Assembly: GCF_001039355.2 (NCBI RefSeq)
Contig: NW_019776080.1
Location: 598,488-662,487 of the forward strand
Source: Lingula anatina
Lineage: Eukaryota > Brachiopoda > Lingulata > Lingulida > Lingulidae
Direction of reading: 5' to 3'
DNA length: 64,000 nucleotides
The notes below the pieces were generated by a model that saw only the letters and a program-made list of their open reading frames with translations, had not been told where the DNA came from and ran no database searches. Position 1 is the stretch's first letter, and the number at the start of each line of letters is the position of its first letter. The translations under genes and the position numbers were made by a program. Positions 38,645 through 47,715 of this stretch are shown piece after piece.

Positions 38645-39519
38645 AATAATAATAATAATAATAATGATAAATAAATAAATAAATAAATAAATCGTGGTTC
38701 GATTATAGGCCTATCATATCAGTATATCTATATTATTTACCATAGATATAATAAACTGACAAGAAAGCGTCTAAGATTTTGTGGCCATTACCTACAGTGC
38801 AGGGAAAAAGTAGAGTTGGGGCATTTTGCTTTTCTGGATTTCTCCATTTCAAAACTCAGATTGATGCGAAAAATTCTTAGACGGACATTTATACAAGTAT
38901 GCCGCACTTAATTACATGAAATAGCCATTAACATTAATGAAAATATAACATTAGATTTAATAAACCATCTTGTTCCATTTTAGGAAGTGGCCAGATCCAG
39001 TTATGGCAGTTCCTCCTAGAGCTGCTGTCGGACAGCGGAAACGCAAACTGCATCACGTGGGAGGGCACCAACGGGGAATTCAAACTCGTGGATCCCGACG
39101 AGGTGGCTAGACGCTGGGGAGAACGCAAGAGCAAACCAAACATGAACTACGACAAGCTGAGCCGAGCTCTACGCTACTACTACGACAAGAACATCATGAC
39201 GAAAGTCCACGGGAAACGTTACGCGTACAAGTTCGATTTTGCTGGGTTAGCTCAAGCTATGCAGCCAGCTGCTGATCCCGCCACATATAAATATCAGCAA
39301 GACCTGTTTATGTCGAGCTATCACCATGCCAACTCAAAACTTAATTTCATGAACGCTCATGCGCCGATTTCATCCAATACGTCCGGGTTCTTTGCCGGCG
39401 CGGGTTCTTATTGGTCCGCTCCTAGCGCCGCCAATCTCTATCCTAATATCTCCAATCACGCGATGACGCATCACCACAGTCATGTGACTCCATCACATTT
39501 AGGGTCCTATTACCCATAA
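10439..39519 (+). CDS. Gene 1: ERG/FLI1-class ETS transcription factor (spliced)
   Basis: Joined exons are 10439-11378, 16739-16942, 18771-18869, 28816-28869, 32753-32818, 38340-38387 and 38984-39519. They total 1947 nt, which is 648 residues plus stop, with the first exon(s) missing. The frame closes through all six junctions, and each has GT..AG borders in phase 1. Domain order: a low-complexity N-terminal region with an LKRED motif and poly-Q/His; RVIVPA followed by a Pointed/SAM domain at about residues 314-381; a Ser/Pro/Thr-rich linker; DPYQLFGP...SSRL just ahead of the ETS domain (about residues 475-560); and a C-terminal tail ending HLGSYYP. This order, the DPYQ..GP..SSRL signature and the HLGSYY tail identify the ERG/FLI1 subfamily rather than other ETS classes. 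It is expected to be a nuclear factor binding GGAA/T sites. ERG and FLI1 cannot be told apart, and a single pre-duplication orthologue is likely in an invertebrate. Confidence 0.9.
11379..16738 (+). other. Intron 1 of the recognised exons (phase 1)
   Basis: 5.4 kb with no recognisable exon. It contains CT and TG tracts at about 11808-11870, an AATA tract near 13477, a GA tract at 16227-16254 and a TG/GA compound tract just before the Pointed exon. The stretch around 14740-14960 is rich in TAATTA/ATTA-type motifs and could be regulatory, but nothing definite can be said. Confidence 0.7.
16563..16630 (+). repeat. Compound (TG)n(GA)n microsatellite
   Basis: About 21 TG units run directly into about 13 GA units, ending 108 bp before the Pointed-domain exon. 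With the CT tract downstream of that exon, it forms complementary flanks in the pre-mRNA. Confidence 0.95.
16739..16942 (+). CDS. Gene 1 exon: Pointed (PNT/SAM) domain
   Basis: This 204 nt exon (68 residues) lies between the acceptor TTTTGAAG at 16738 and a GTAAAT donor at 16943, phase 1 on both sides. Starting from the split codon it reads [16 protein letters not shown], then [15 protein letters not shown] and AHLNFLQQ. The W..DHV.QWLEW, G.ELC.MT.EDF and HL.(F/Y)L motifs are those of ERG/FLI1 Pointed domains, which act in protein interaction and transactivation. The divisible length and matching phases mean skipping would keep the frame. Confidence 0.95.
16943..18770 (+). other. Intron after the Pointed exon
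   Basis: 1.8 kb, phase 1. It begins with a large CT tract; the rest is unremarkable AT-rich DNA. The short open frame near 17508-17783 has no recognisable domain and no good splice borders. Confidence 0.7.
17000..17068 (+). repeat. (CT)n microsatellite
   Basis: CT units at 17000-17015 and 17024-17068 with a short C/T-rich interruption, 58 bp after the Pointed exon donor. Complementary in sense to the GA tracts upstream of the exon. Confidence 0.95.
18771..18869 (+). CDS. Gene 1 exon: linker segment
   Basis: 99 nt, 33 residues, phase 1 to 1. The acceptor is CCTATTCCAG at 18770 and the donor is G|GTAAGG at 18870. It reads [18 protein letters not shown] then [15 protein letters not shown]. The sequence is low in hydrophobics and rich in Ser/Pro/Thr, like the disordered linker between the Pointed and ETS domains of ERG-class proteins. 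Family conservation is weak here, so support rests on splice sites, phase and the open frame. Confidence 0.8.
19909..19948 (+). repeat. (GT)n microsatellite
   Basis: About 19 GT units; it explains the overlapping cysteine/valine open frames. Confidence 0.95.
22198..22243 (+). repeat. (AAT)n microsatellite
   Basis: About 12 AAT units followed by AAATAAATAAA. Confidence 0.95.
23027..23480 (+). repeat. Degenerate (CTA)n / (AAT)n satellite-like tract
   Basis: CTA/ACT trinucleotides with interruptions (GCT and AAT blocks) at 23027-23205, then dispersed CTACTA runs again at 23393-23485. The threonine-, asparagine- and serine-rich open frames here are repeat artefacts. Confidence 0.9.
24152..24211 (+). 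repeat. (CT)n(CA)n compound microsatellite
   Basis: CT units with one interruption, running directly into CA units. Confidence 0.95.
25609..26307 (+). promoter_or_regulatory. Candidate internal promoter and 5' leader of the short isoform
   Basis: An ATG-initiated exon at 26308 preceded by an in-frame stop (TAG at 26251) needs a nearby transcription start or a leader exon. A TATA-like TTTTAAATA lies at about 25611-25619, with start-site-like CA/TCA dinucleotides about 30 bp on. A second weak candidate is TTATATCAAAA near 26095. The start itself cannot be read from sequence. The 5' limit given is tentative. Confidence 0.3.
26308..26416 (+). CDS. Gene 1 alternative first exon (Pointed-less isoform)
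   Basis: ATG at 26308 in a good context (GCAAAATGA) opens 36 codons rich in His, Tyr and Gln: [20 protein letters not shown] then [16 protein letters not shown]. It ends at a donor G|GTAGGA at 26417 in phase 1. Joined to 28816-28869, 32753-32818, 38340-38387 and 38984-39519, it gives 813 nt, exactly 270 residues plus stop. The product keeps the ETS domain and tail but lacks the N-terminal region and Pointed domain. TAG at 26251 closes the frame upstream, making this the first in-frame ATG. The peptide matches nothing I recognise; support is the start context, donor, phase and frame closure. Confidence 0.6.
26895..26940 (+). repeat. (TTTA)n microsatellite
   Basis: About 11 TTTA/TATT units. 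Confidence 0.95.
28816..28869 (+). CDS. Gene 1 exon: linker segment, shared by both isoforms
   Basis: 54 nt, phase 1 to 1. The acceptor TATATTTCAG ends at 28815 and the donor G|GTAAGT starts at 28870. From the split codon it reads [18 protein letters not shown], a Pro/Ser/Thr-rich disordered linker. Both the 18771 exon and the alternative first exon end in phase 1 with a G, so both join here to give the same Asp codon. Confidence 0.8.
29553..29594 (+). repeat. (TA)n microsatellite
   Basis: About 20 TA units. Confidence 0.95.
29731..29956 (+). repeat. Dispersed repeat, copy A
   Basis: Shares TTTGC-T/A-GGCTCACTAAT at the start, an AATACAATAAAGTAAG-like middle, and GGCTGCTTTACGACAGT and AAGGCTCATTTTCTACTTTG at the end with a copy at 50911-51150 in the same orientation. 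It is non-coding with no clear terminal inverted repeats. Class undetermined; it could be a SINE-like or MITE-like family. Confidence 0.8.
32753..32818 (+). CDS. Gene 1 exon: linker segment
   Basis: 66 nt, phase 1 to 1. The acceptor ATATTGCAG ends at 32752 and the donor G|GTGAGA starts at 32819. It reads [20 protein letters not shown] then QP, a polar linker with a proline-rich start. A nearer-consensus acceptor at 32720 (TCTCTCAG) would bring in an in-frame stop, so the 32752 acceptor is preferred. Confidence 0.78.
33610..33777 (+). mobile_element. 168 bp hAT-like MITE
   Basis: The ends are CAGGGGCGGATTTAG and its near-perfect inverted counterpart CTGGATCCGCCCCTG, a terminal sequence typical of non-autonomous hAT elements. 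GTGTG flanks both ends (33605-33609, 33778-33782); this may be the remains of a target duplication, shorter than the usual 8 bp. Inside there are three GGAAGAC(G/T)GTCA direct repeats and a GTCTTCCGGAAGAC palindrome. There is no coding capacity. Confidence 0.75.
36092..36120 (+). promoter_or_regulatory. Inverted pair of SOX-type motifs
   Basis: CCATTGT and ACAATGG form a dyad, with inner arms CCCA/TGGG and a 4 bp centre, followed closely by another ATCAACAATA. CCATTGT/ACAATGG is the core recognised by SOX HMG proteins, and paired inverted sites suit dimeric SOX binding. Function is inferred only. Confidence 0.35.
36350..36694 (+). mobile_element. Dispersed element with GGAGGTTATGTTTT-type end
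   Basis: Starts TCCTCCGCAAAGGCAG and ends ACATAACCTCCTTAGCGGAG, forming imperfect inverted termini. Inside the right end are a (CAGA)n block and text resembling a widespread marine-invertebrate repeat (...TCAAAATCGGTCTATAACTTT...GCTAACAGACAGACAG). No coding capacity. I recognise the sequence style but not its formal class. Confidence 0.65.
36695..36852 (+). mobile_element. Second, decayed copy of the same element
   Basis: Directly follows the previous copy. It repeats GATCACCATCAATAAAAA...AGCAAACCAAAAAGGCAAAATATAACC and ends CCCCTTGGTGGAGGT, a degenerate version of the same right end. It gives a tandem or nested arrangement. Confidence 0.5.
38340..38387 (+). CDS. Gene 1 exon: DPYQ motif ahead of the ETS domain
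   Basis: 48 nt, phase 1 to 1. The acceptor is a strong polypyrimidine tract ending TTTTTTTTCAG at 38339; the donor is G|GTGAGT at 38388. It reads [16 protein letters not shown], closely matching the DPYQ(I/L)(L/F)GPTSSRL segment directly N-terminal to the ETS domain in ERG and FLI1. This is one of the best subfamily markers in the window. Confidence 0.93.
38388..38983 (+). other. Last intron of gene 1
   Basis: 596 bp, phase 1. It contains a compound CAA/AAT/AAAT microsatellite and a TAGGCCTA octamer. No exon. Confidence 0.85.
38611..38691 (+). repeat. (CAA)n(TAA)n(TAAA)n compound microsatellite
   Basis: About 10 CAA units, then about 8 AAT units, then about 6 AAAT units, in continuous succession. 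Confidence 0.95.
38984..39519 (+). CDS. Gene 1 terminal exon: ETS DNA-binding domain and C-terminal tail
   Basis: Acceptor TTCCATTTTAG ends at 38983; the exon runs to TAA at 39517-39519. From the split Gly codon it reads [57 protein letters not shown] and [12 protein letters not shown]. This is a complete winged helix-turn-helix ETS domain with the recognition helix LSRALRYYY and its two GGA-contacting arginines. The tail keeps [16 protein letters not shown] and SHLGSYYP, corresponding to the ERG/FLI1 C-terminal transactivation region, with a final Pro beyond the usual HLG(S/T)YY end. Part of the exon is nearly identical in DNA to gene 2. Confidence 0.97.
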
Positions 39520-40860
39520 CTAGAACTGCTTTGTAAAAGCGCCAATCTTACTGACTAATATCAGGAATCGACTTCAGAATTTGTTCTTTGAGATAACAGC
39601 ACAAATTTCGGTATTCCTTTTTTGTTATACTTATTGATTGTTTAAGAAAATAATCAGCGTTGTATAATTCAAGCCATTTTTTTTGGTAATGTCACAATAG
39701 CTTGAGTAGATGTATTACGAAATAGTGTATAAATTCCGGGTTAGGTTTGAGCTATGTGGCTAAAAGCCCAAAAGGAGATTTATAAAACCGTGAAGGCTTA
39801 TACATCACAGGTCAAAGGAAACTAGATACACTTTCATTGACATTTCCAAAGAAAAACTTAAATTATCGAGGTGTGTCTTTGATTAAGTGTACTATACATC
39901 GTTATCTCTTTTTAATGACTAAGTAAAGAAAGAAAAAGATAAAAAGATTCTGAAACCATCATCTCAGGTGATCAGTGTTCGTTGATGATCTCTGTAAATG
40001 ATATTAATCTGACAATCGAATGTTCAATTAAGTAGACTATTTTTGTGCCATATTCTTCAGTATATATATATAATTTGTGTCATTTATGTTATGGTAAGAA
40101 CTGTATCTTGGGACGGGGTGTAATTAGTATTTGTTTTTCTGCGATAACGTGGGTGTCGTGTTACAGTTCAAAGCATGGCAATCGATGCGGTTTCTTTAAG
40201 AAATCAGCCATTCGGAAAATGTTGTCAGAAGCTCACACATATCTATCTACCTATCTATGCGTCACAGTTTTGCTTGCGAGAAACGAAGACATTCGCTACT
40301 AGTACTGTCAGTGTCCAAGATACATGAATGTGGTATTTTTGTGATTTTTGTAAATTATTGCCGTTTGGGTTTGAAAAGTTGGTAATACTTCTGAGTCAAA
40401 AACTCAATTGATATTTGTATTATTTACTATTTGTTATATTTAGAATTAGAATTATACTATTTAGTAGAGAATCATTGGCCTTAATTGTTTTCATTACGCC
40501 ATGATGTACAGCTTGTAAAAACATATAAATGTATTAGTCTGTCTATAAATCTAGGAATGTAATTTGAAATTTATAGTCTCATCAGACTTTGTACATAATT
40601 GTTTGTTGTAATATACATTTGTTCTTGCGTAAAGTGACGTCACAATCATACACCCCACAATGTCCCTATAGGTTCTTATATATGTCACACCATGTACATG
40701 CACCATGTGTGAGCCGAAGGGAGTTTCAAATGTTCCATATACCTGAGTAAAATCTTTGGATAAAAAACGTTTTTATCATTCGCACATATCCAGCATATTG
40801 TTTCTTCATTTTTATTTATTTATTTATTTATTGAAAAAGAAATAAATACAGAGTGACCAA
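39520..40860 (+). other. Probable 3' UTR of gene 1
   Basis: Non-coding AT-rich DNA after the stop. The first clear AATAAA on this strand is at 40841-40846, just after an (ATTT)n run, which would make a UTR of about 1.3 kb. A TGACGTCA palindrome lies at 40635-40642. The true cleavage site is not determined. Confidence 0.4.
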
Positions 40861-41600
40861 TTAAAACTTATGAAAAAAAAAACAGATTTTTGTTGCCAAT
40901 TCGGCCTTCACATTATTAGAACATTACGATGCTGTAAAATACTTCAAGTTTCTAACCAAAATTAGTTAATACAAACACTAACGGGATAATTGTTGTATGT
41001 AAAATGTAGCCTATCTCAATAATTCAGGTTATTTCGTTCAAGGTCTTGAGCAGCCGGTTCCCTCACGAGTCTGGTTGATTAACTTTCTGTATCTAATTAA
41101 GTCCTTAATACATCATATTTGTGAAAGCAACGCAGAACCCAGCCTCAGAATCTTTTTTGGTTTCATTTTCAAATTTGCCTTTTTTGTCAGTGTCAACTTT
41201 AAGTTATGCCATGTATTTGCGCACATGTCAACATTACTATTTGATAGAACTTTTCTAATGGTGGGTTGGCACAGTACTTCCATTATTTCGGAGGTCCCCT
41301 TCTCATCCCCCCCCCCCCCAAAAAAAATTAATTAAGCGGAGCGAGACACAACCAAGGCATCGTTCCATCCCAGTGATTTGCTTTTAAAAGTTAAATTATC
41401 TTCGTCAACTTTTTTATGACAGTTACCAAAGTATTATATATATATGTAGATCCCCCAGCAGTTGTTTACTAAAAAGCAGTTTACAGGGGGGGTATCAATG
41501 TCTTTATTTGCATACATTTTATTCACGTTGTCTTAATTCTTTAATTTGTTTGTATTCGTAGTCAGTTGACTTGGCGGTCACTCAACTCACTAATGTCTAT

Positions 41601-41815
41601 GGCTGTATTCCCAGAGCTTTTAGATCGATCTATCCCCGCGGGGAGTCTCACTAGATTACTGTCAGATAATCCGGCTTAAATGTCCGTCCTGCCTACTACC
41701 AGCTGTAAGGGGGTAATTAACTTTCGTGTCCGCTCGGCTGACAGCTATTTAGCGTGAACCCCCAGGAAGTTAGGTCGATCTAAAGTAGATCGATCTAATC
41801 TCTGGAAATGGGGTC
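41601..41815 (+). mobile_element. 215 bp MITE, copy 1 (PIF/Harbinger-like)
   Basis: Begins GGCTGTATTCCCAGAG and ends CTCTGGAAATGGGGTC, imperfect inverted ends, with internal inverted TAGATCGATCTA blocks next to each terminus. TAT flanks both sides (41598-41600, 41816-41818), a 3 bp target duplication. Non-coding. The 3 bp TA-containing duplication and terminal sequence suggest PIF/Harbinger; the superfamily is inferred. Confidence 0.85.
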
Positions 41816-44800
41816 TATGAACGGTAATTCACTGTGATGGCAAGCTTATTGTATAAATCATATGAGATCTCCTCTTGAAATTATATACATGTACATACCG
41901 AGCTCACTAACAGAAGTTGCTTGTTGGTTTCATTGAGTTTGATTGATAGTTTTCTCTAGGCACAATGAAATGATACTGGTAATTCTAAGAAAAATAAACG
42001 AACTCTAAAGGAAAATTTTGTTATGGTAGATAAATACCATTTATCAAATTATTTTTAAACTACACATTTTATAATGAAACAATCAAACTGAGTTGGTTCA
42101 TCGTTCATCTTGTCGCTAAAATTAGACAGACCCACGAAGGCAAAGGGAATTTGAATATATTGCAACAACGTGGAGAATACTGATGAATACGACAACTCTG
42201 GCACTACTGGCACAGCCAAAGATACTTTTATTTTAATACTCCGTATACACCATGACCTTTGGAACTAATTCTATTACTTAGTCATTATAACATGATATTA
42301 TGTCTGGTTGGTTTGTTATTTATGCCGTGATAATTCTACAGTTTTTCTTTTTAATGCCACCAAAACTAAAAATAACTGTGTCATGCGGTGAAATGCTTGG
42401 GAAAGTGACTGACTTTTAAAACTTCAATAACAATTTTTGAAGCTTCGTTTAATTTCAATTGTGCTTTCCGAGGTGTAGTATAAAACATGTGTGAGTATAA
42501 CTGTTAAAATTATAATAAATAACCGGTGAAAGCTGCACAATACTTTTCACACTGCAATAAAATAATGCATTAACGAAGTTTACTAGTAAATACATGTATC
42601 ACAGTTGGTCAAACTTAATTTAGATGTGTATGGTTTTAAAGATTTTTAAAGGAAAATCATTGTTCTCTATAAATATTTGTTATTAAACTCATTTAATGGA
42701 AGCTACCGCATTGTGCTTCGAAAAGAAATGTAGATATCCTAATACCAGTAGGGTTAATGCAGTGATACATTGCATGGTTTTCTACGACGTTGAACAATTG
42801 AGAAAGTAGGTCTATTTTAGCAAATTTTAAATAAATACAAAGTTTCAACCGATTCTGACTAAACTTCTATGGGAAATGACACCTATTCGCAGTTTAACCT
42901 TCATTTTAAAACACATTTTCAAAACAAATGATAGTTTTATAGCGAGCATTGTCCAGCACTGTTCCCCAACACACGCTTGATGAAAAACTGGGGCTATTCG
43001 GTCAAATTCGTGACGCATTCGCCAGTGTTACGTTGCAGTTAAGTCCTCCTTCCCTCTAGGCAGTTTACGCAACCTTTCAAACACTTTCAACCCAAGTAAA
43101 TATTGAAATACTTTAACGATAAACTGCTACCTGCCATTTGATTATTTCGGCCCTCCCTAAACCTGGAACCAAACAGTGAACTAAAAATTCTGGGACGCCA
43201 AAAGCACGCTTGTTTGCGATGCATTTTTGGGGAAATAATAAAGGTGCAATTCTTTCCAATCCTTCTTCTAGCGTAGTTTTGTTAATATTTGCAAACGTGT
43301 AACCTTTAAGTGAACGACTGAGAGATTGACATTATAACAGGTGGGTGTTACATAGGTAACGCAGTCTGTGTGGGGTGTTTATTAGAGACCCGCTTGTATC
43401 AACGAGCTGATCTACGAGCATGAGGCACAATCTCATTAGAAGACGCAATGAGTAGCTTTATTTAAGGATGAGTTCAAAAAGTTAAACGGCGTTAACTTTA
43501 AAAAAAAATACTTAAGATATTTTGGTGCGTAAGGCAAGTTGCGTATTTGGTAGGTGGATGCGTGAAATATGTTTTAAATCAATCAAAGTTTAATTCAATC
43601 AAAATTCATTAAAATTCTTTTTCGAATTATCTATTCGTATTACACATATTTTCAACACAAACTACATGTTCATTGAATCACTTGCTCTAGTACTCTCTTT
43701 CTGCAAGAAAAAGTTTTTCCCTATATAAAACCTGTGGAAGGATACGGTATGACAGGGTTTTAATTTTTATAACGTTTTTCCTTTCTTTTCTCTCCGGGCC
43801 ATTTTAAATCTCCAAATGAAATGAACAATATATTGATAACTTGTTGTTTTTATCGCCTTCGGCTGTTGGGCGTTTGTATCAGAGATGCCAGAATATTCTG
43901 ACCAACGCAAGCGTTCGCTGTGGACAATCAGCGGATTTAGCCCTCAATAGGCCTGGGGACGGAGTTAAAAGTGACCAAAGTCAAGGCTTTTCCTTCCTGT
44001 GTACACAATGAATGGTCAGTTTGTATAGAAAGGATTGCCATCCATTAGTGCGAAAGTTTTCACTTCTGGAGAAGGCTTGTTGACACACAGCGGTAGACGG
44101 TTGACACTGTCATCATTGAGAAGGCTAGGGTGACGCTCAGGACCGTTTTGACTATAAACGTATTTAGACTAACTCACCGTATATCCTCAGTTAAGTTATC
44201 AGAATGAGTGGATGGGGGAGTGTCAATTGAGGGGGATTCATACCCTCCTAATGGCAACCCAGAAATTATATTTCCAAAGAAACTATCTTTCTGAACTACC
44301 TGGGTGTATTTTAAGAACGGCTATAGTTAAAACGGCATTGAGCGACACCGAAGTCGATTTTCGCGCCCCAGCACCCCTCGCTGTATCCATGTTACGGCTG
44401 AGGGAGGCAATTCGTGTGAAAAGCCAGTCTGTCAACACTTAAAGAGTTCCCAAATGTCGTTAAATATTGATTGATCCCTAATATTACACGTAATTACGGC
44501 AAACAAAACAGAATCTAGATCGCAGCCATGCCTCTGCCGCGTTCTCCCCCGCCCCCAAAACAAACCATTGCAAATATTGACACCATTAGACTCGGTGCAG
44601 AAAGGCAACGACCTTCAGTTTGGCAATTTGTTTTTCAGCAACTTGTTCGTTGGTTTTGGGAAGAACTAATATTTGTTCTTCGGTGTTGCTCGAAGGAAAT
44701 GCCGCGGAAGTTGGCACGGCCGTATCGTTTCCCTGTCAAGTTGAAAAAGGAAACGCAAAAAGTGTGATAAGAAGTAGATAATATATAACAATGCGTTCCG

Positions 44801-47701
44801 GTGAGATCTTGTGTACTTAGCTTTCACGACGGAGACTTGTTGGGCACCTTCGTGCACAGACGGTGAAAAAGTCGTTCTCTTTTATTTTGTTTTAAAAAAA
44901 ACTGACAACATGGTGTGTCTGATTTTGAACCAAGGCTGATCAGCATAATGATGGATTATTTTATCTTTTTCTTTCTTTTTTTCCTTTTTTCTTTCTTTCT
45001 TTCTTTCTGCCTTTTTACTTTCTTTCGTTTTTCACATTTTCCAATTAATGATCAAATTTATATTGTGTTCAACGCACATAATTCTAAACCCCTTTAGCTT
45101 TGTCACGTTTACTTTTGCTATAAACTCATTTCAGCTCGAATGACAGACTTTCTATATGCTCGATTGTTTAAATTATTTTCTCTACTCAAGAAAAAAAATT
45201 GTTCTTCAAAAAAAAATGATGCTAATTGCTGACTGTGTTCAGTACACGGACTTATTGTGTAAATCAGTTTTAAAATCTGTTTCGCAACATGAAGTGGGCC
45301 TCAGTTGCAAATCGATTTGAATGCTTGCCAACTCAACGCATTGCTAGAGAATTTGTGTCAGAATTTATGCTGCTACGCGGTAAGGTTTAGCGGTAAAGTT
45401 GAGCATTGTTACCCTTGTATAGGCAATTTCTGGTATTATCTAAATACATGGAACAACTCACGATGTCGATCACTCATTTAAAATATTTTTTTGCTGTTAA
45501 ATTTCCTAGCTCTGGAACACTTCCCCTTGACCGTATTGAAACTGGTTTCAAAAATAAAATGCTTTTTTGTGCACACTATGCGTACTTAGTGCATGAAACA
45601 CAAAAATGTGGCCCTCATTCTTTGTCTGTGAACACAGACGAAACGTGAAATATGCCTCAATACTAGGCTCAAAGCCATTGCGTTTGCTGTGAGGTGTCTC
45701 ACCTACTGCAACCATCTCTGATTGTGACTAATCGCGTCATTTGTCACAACCGCGTGGCTAGGATGTGTTCTCGCATTGTGTTTTATTCCCCAGAAAGAGA
45801 GTATGATTTTATTTACTTAAATATGGTTCATTAGTACTCTTTTTAAAAACTTGTCAAAAATATAAATAATAGTATAAAAATGACAGGTTTTATCATTATA
45901 ACCAAGAACACTGTGGTAATTATCTCATAATTGTACCTATTTTGTATTTTTTTCTTTAATCCATCTTTTTATTAACCAATATTTTTTTTCACATTTTCAC
46001 ATGCATGTTTTAAAATATTCATCAACGAATAAAAAGTACAGAATTTAGCAAATATAGTAAACCTTGCTAGTAAAAGTAGGATGTGATTTCAGAAAGTAAA
46101 ATAACAAGAGATTTTCCAAAAAATCTTTTCGAATTATATTTCTTGTTATTTTTCTTTCTGGCATGTTATGTACATTGTTTCTGCCATCGTTTTTTCTTTT
46201 TTTTTTCAATTTTGGCAGATACACCTTATATATTTACTGTGCACTTTTCTAGCAAAACTGATCTCTGTCCCGGACAATTCTATGTCTGTACGAAAACAAT
46301 TATCACTTTACAAACAGGAACGCAATTTCCGAAGGAATTCTTGGTGTGGACACTTTATTCACTAGGAAGGAAGGAAAACCGTTTTCCTGATTTTACAAGA
46401 GTACATCAATTTTTCGTCTTGATCAATGCTGTAATTAGTTGAGAACAACATGGTAAGTTAGGTGAAAGGACTAACGTTAGAAAACAAAACCCTTTTGTTT
46501 ATTAAGTGAATGGAGGTAAAATAGGCCATGATAAAAATTGACTAATTTTTTTTTATGTTATATTTGTGCAAATCGTTGTAAAGATCGAGTCGCATCATTT
46601 CCGTAGCTTTATGGACGTAATGTAGTATCGACATCTTCAGGCTATTTTTTATCATCGAATACATGGCTTGAAGCAATATTGAAATATTTATAAAACGGTC
46701 TCCAAACAAATCCCAAACAACGTCATTCAGCCAATCGAATATTTTTTCTGTCTGTCATTTTGAATATGAATACGCGTTTGCGAAAATCTAGCACGAAAAG
46801 AAAATGCCGCTGGCATCTTTCGCAAATCCACCGTTTTTACTATATATGTATATAACAACCAAGTTCTAAACTCAAATTACCCAGCCAATATAGGCCTACG
46901 ATTTCATAAGATTTCTTTCTTTTCTCAGCGTAAGCCGTGTAAACATCTCTACGCTTTTCTGTATTTCCACTCCCAAAAAAAGCAATATTTGAGGAGGGGG
47001 TAGCCATTTCATTGCTTAAAAGGATGCGAGACATTTTACGACATTGCTGTAAGTTATGCAAAACAAAAGGGAAAAAAAAGATTGGAGAATTTATCATAAT
47101 GTATGCCGTCGCCTTAATTTGTGTATTAATTTGTAATTATTTTGTGTATTTTAATACACATTTGTTAAAACAAATGAGTTGTTCAGCCAGCCTTGAGGAT
47201 ATGTTGATACCCAGCCCGGTTTTGGCTTTATGTCCGTATTTCAACCTTGGAGCACCTGATATTTTCTTCTCACGCTCTGTGTGCATCCCTCAAGTCACTT
47301 TTCGATCACTCAGTAATTAGGATGTTCGCACAGATTTCACAAAAGTGTTTTTAAGTGCAATCTTGTCAGATTTGAGATCATTCGGTCTAACTGTATCACG
47401 GAAACCTGTTGTGTCGTGAAGAAGGTACTTTCGTTGAAAGGGTTGCTTTTTCTTGCGGTGAGAGGGTCTTGCGGTCGATACGCAGGGCTGGGACTGATAA
47501 TGGGTATGTCGTAAAAGCAGCAAATTCAAAAAGGGGGGTACTGTTGGCAAGAGAGAGAAAGAGAGAGAACGAGACACGACGCAAAAAGCTTTTTCTCAGA
47601 AACCATTAGAGCGAAAAATAAGCTTAATTCACAACGTTTCGACAAAAGAGATCAAACCGCCACCCATTGTTTTTGAAAGGATCGGAGTGGTATTGATCGG
47701 T

Positions 47702-47715
47702 GTCGCCATGGCAAC
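47702..47715. promoter_or_regulatory. X-box-like (RFX) palindrome
   Basis: GTCGCCATGGCAAC matches the RFX X-box consensus (GTNRCC, short spacer, RGYAAC) with both half-sites present. It is in intergenic DNA about 8 kb beyond gene 1. Function is inferred only. Confidence 0.35.

Noticed and set aside
46083-46442. 119-codon open frame on the + strand
   Set aside because: Phe-rich product from T-rich DNA with no domain or signal supporting a gene.
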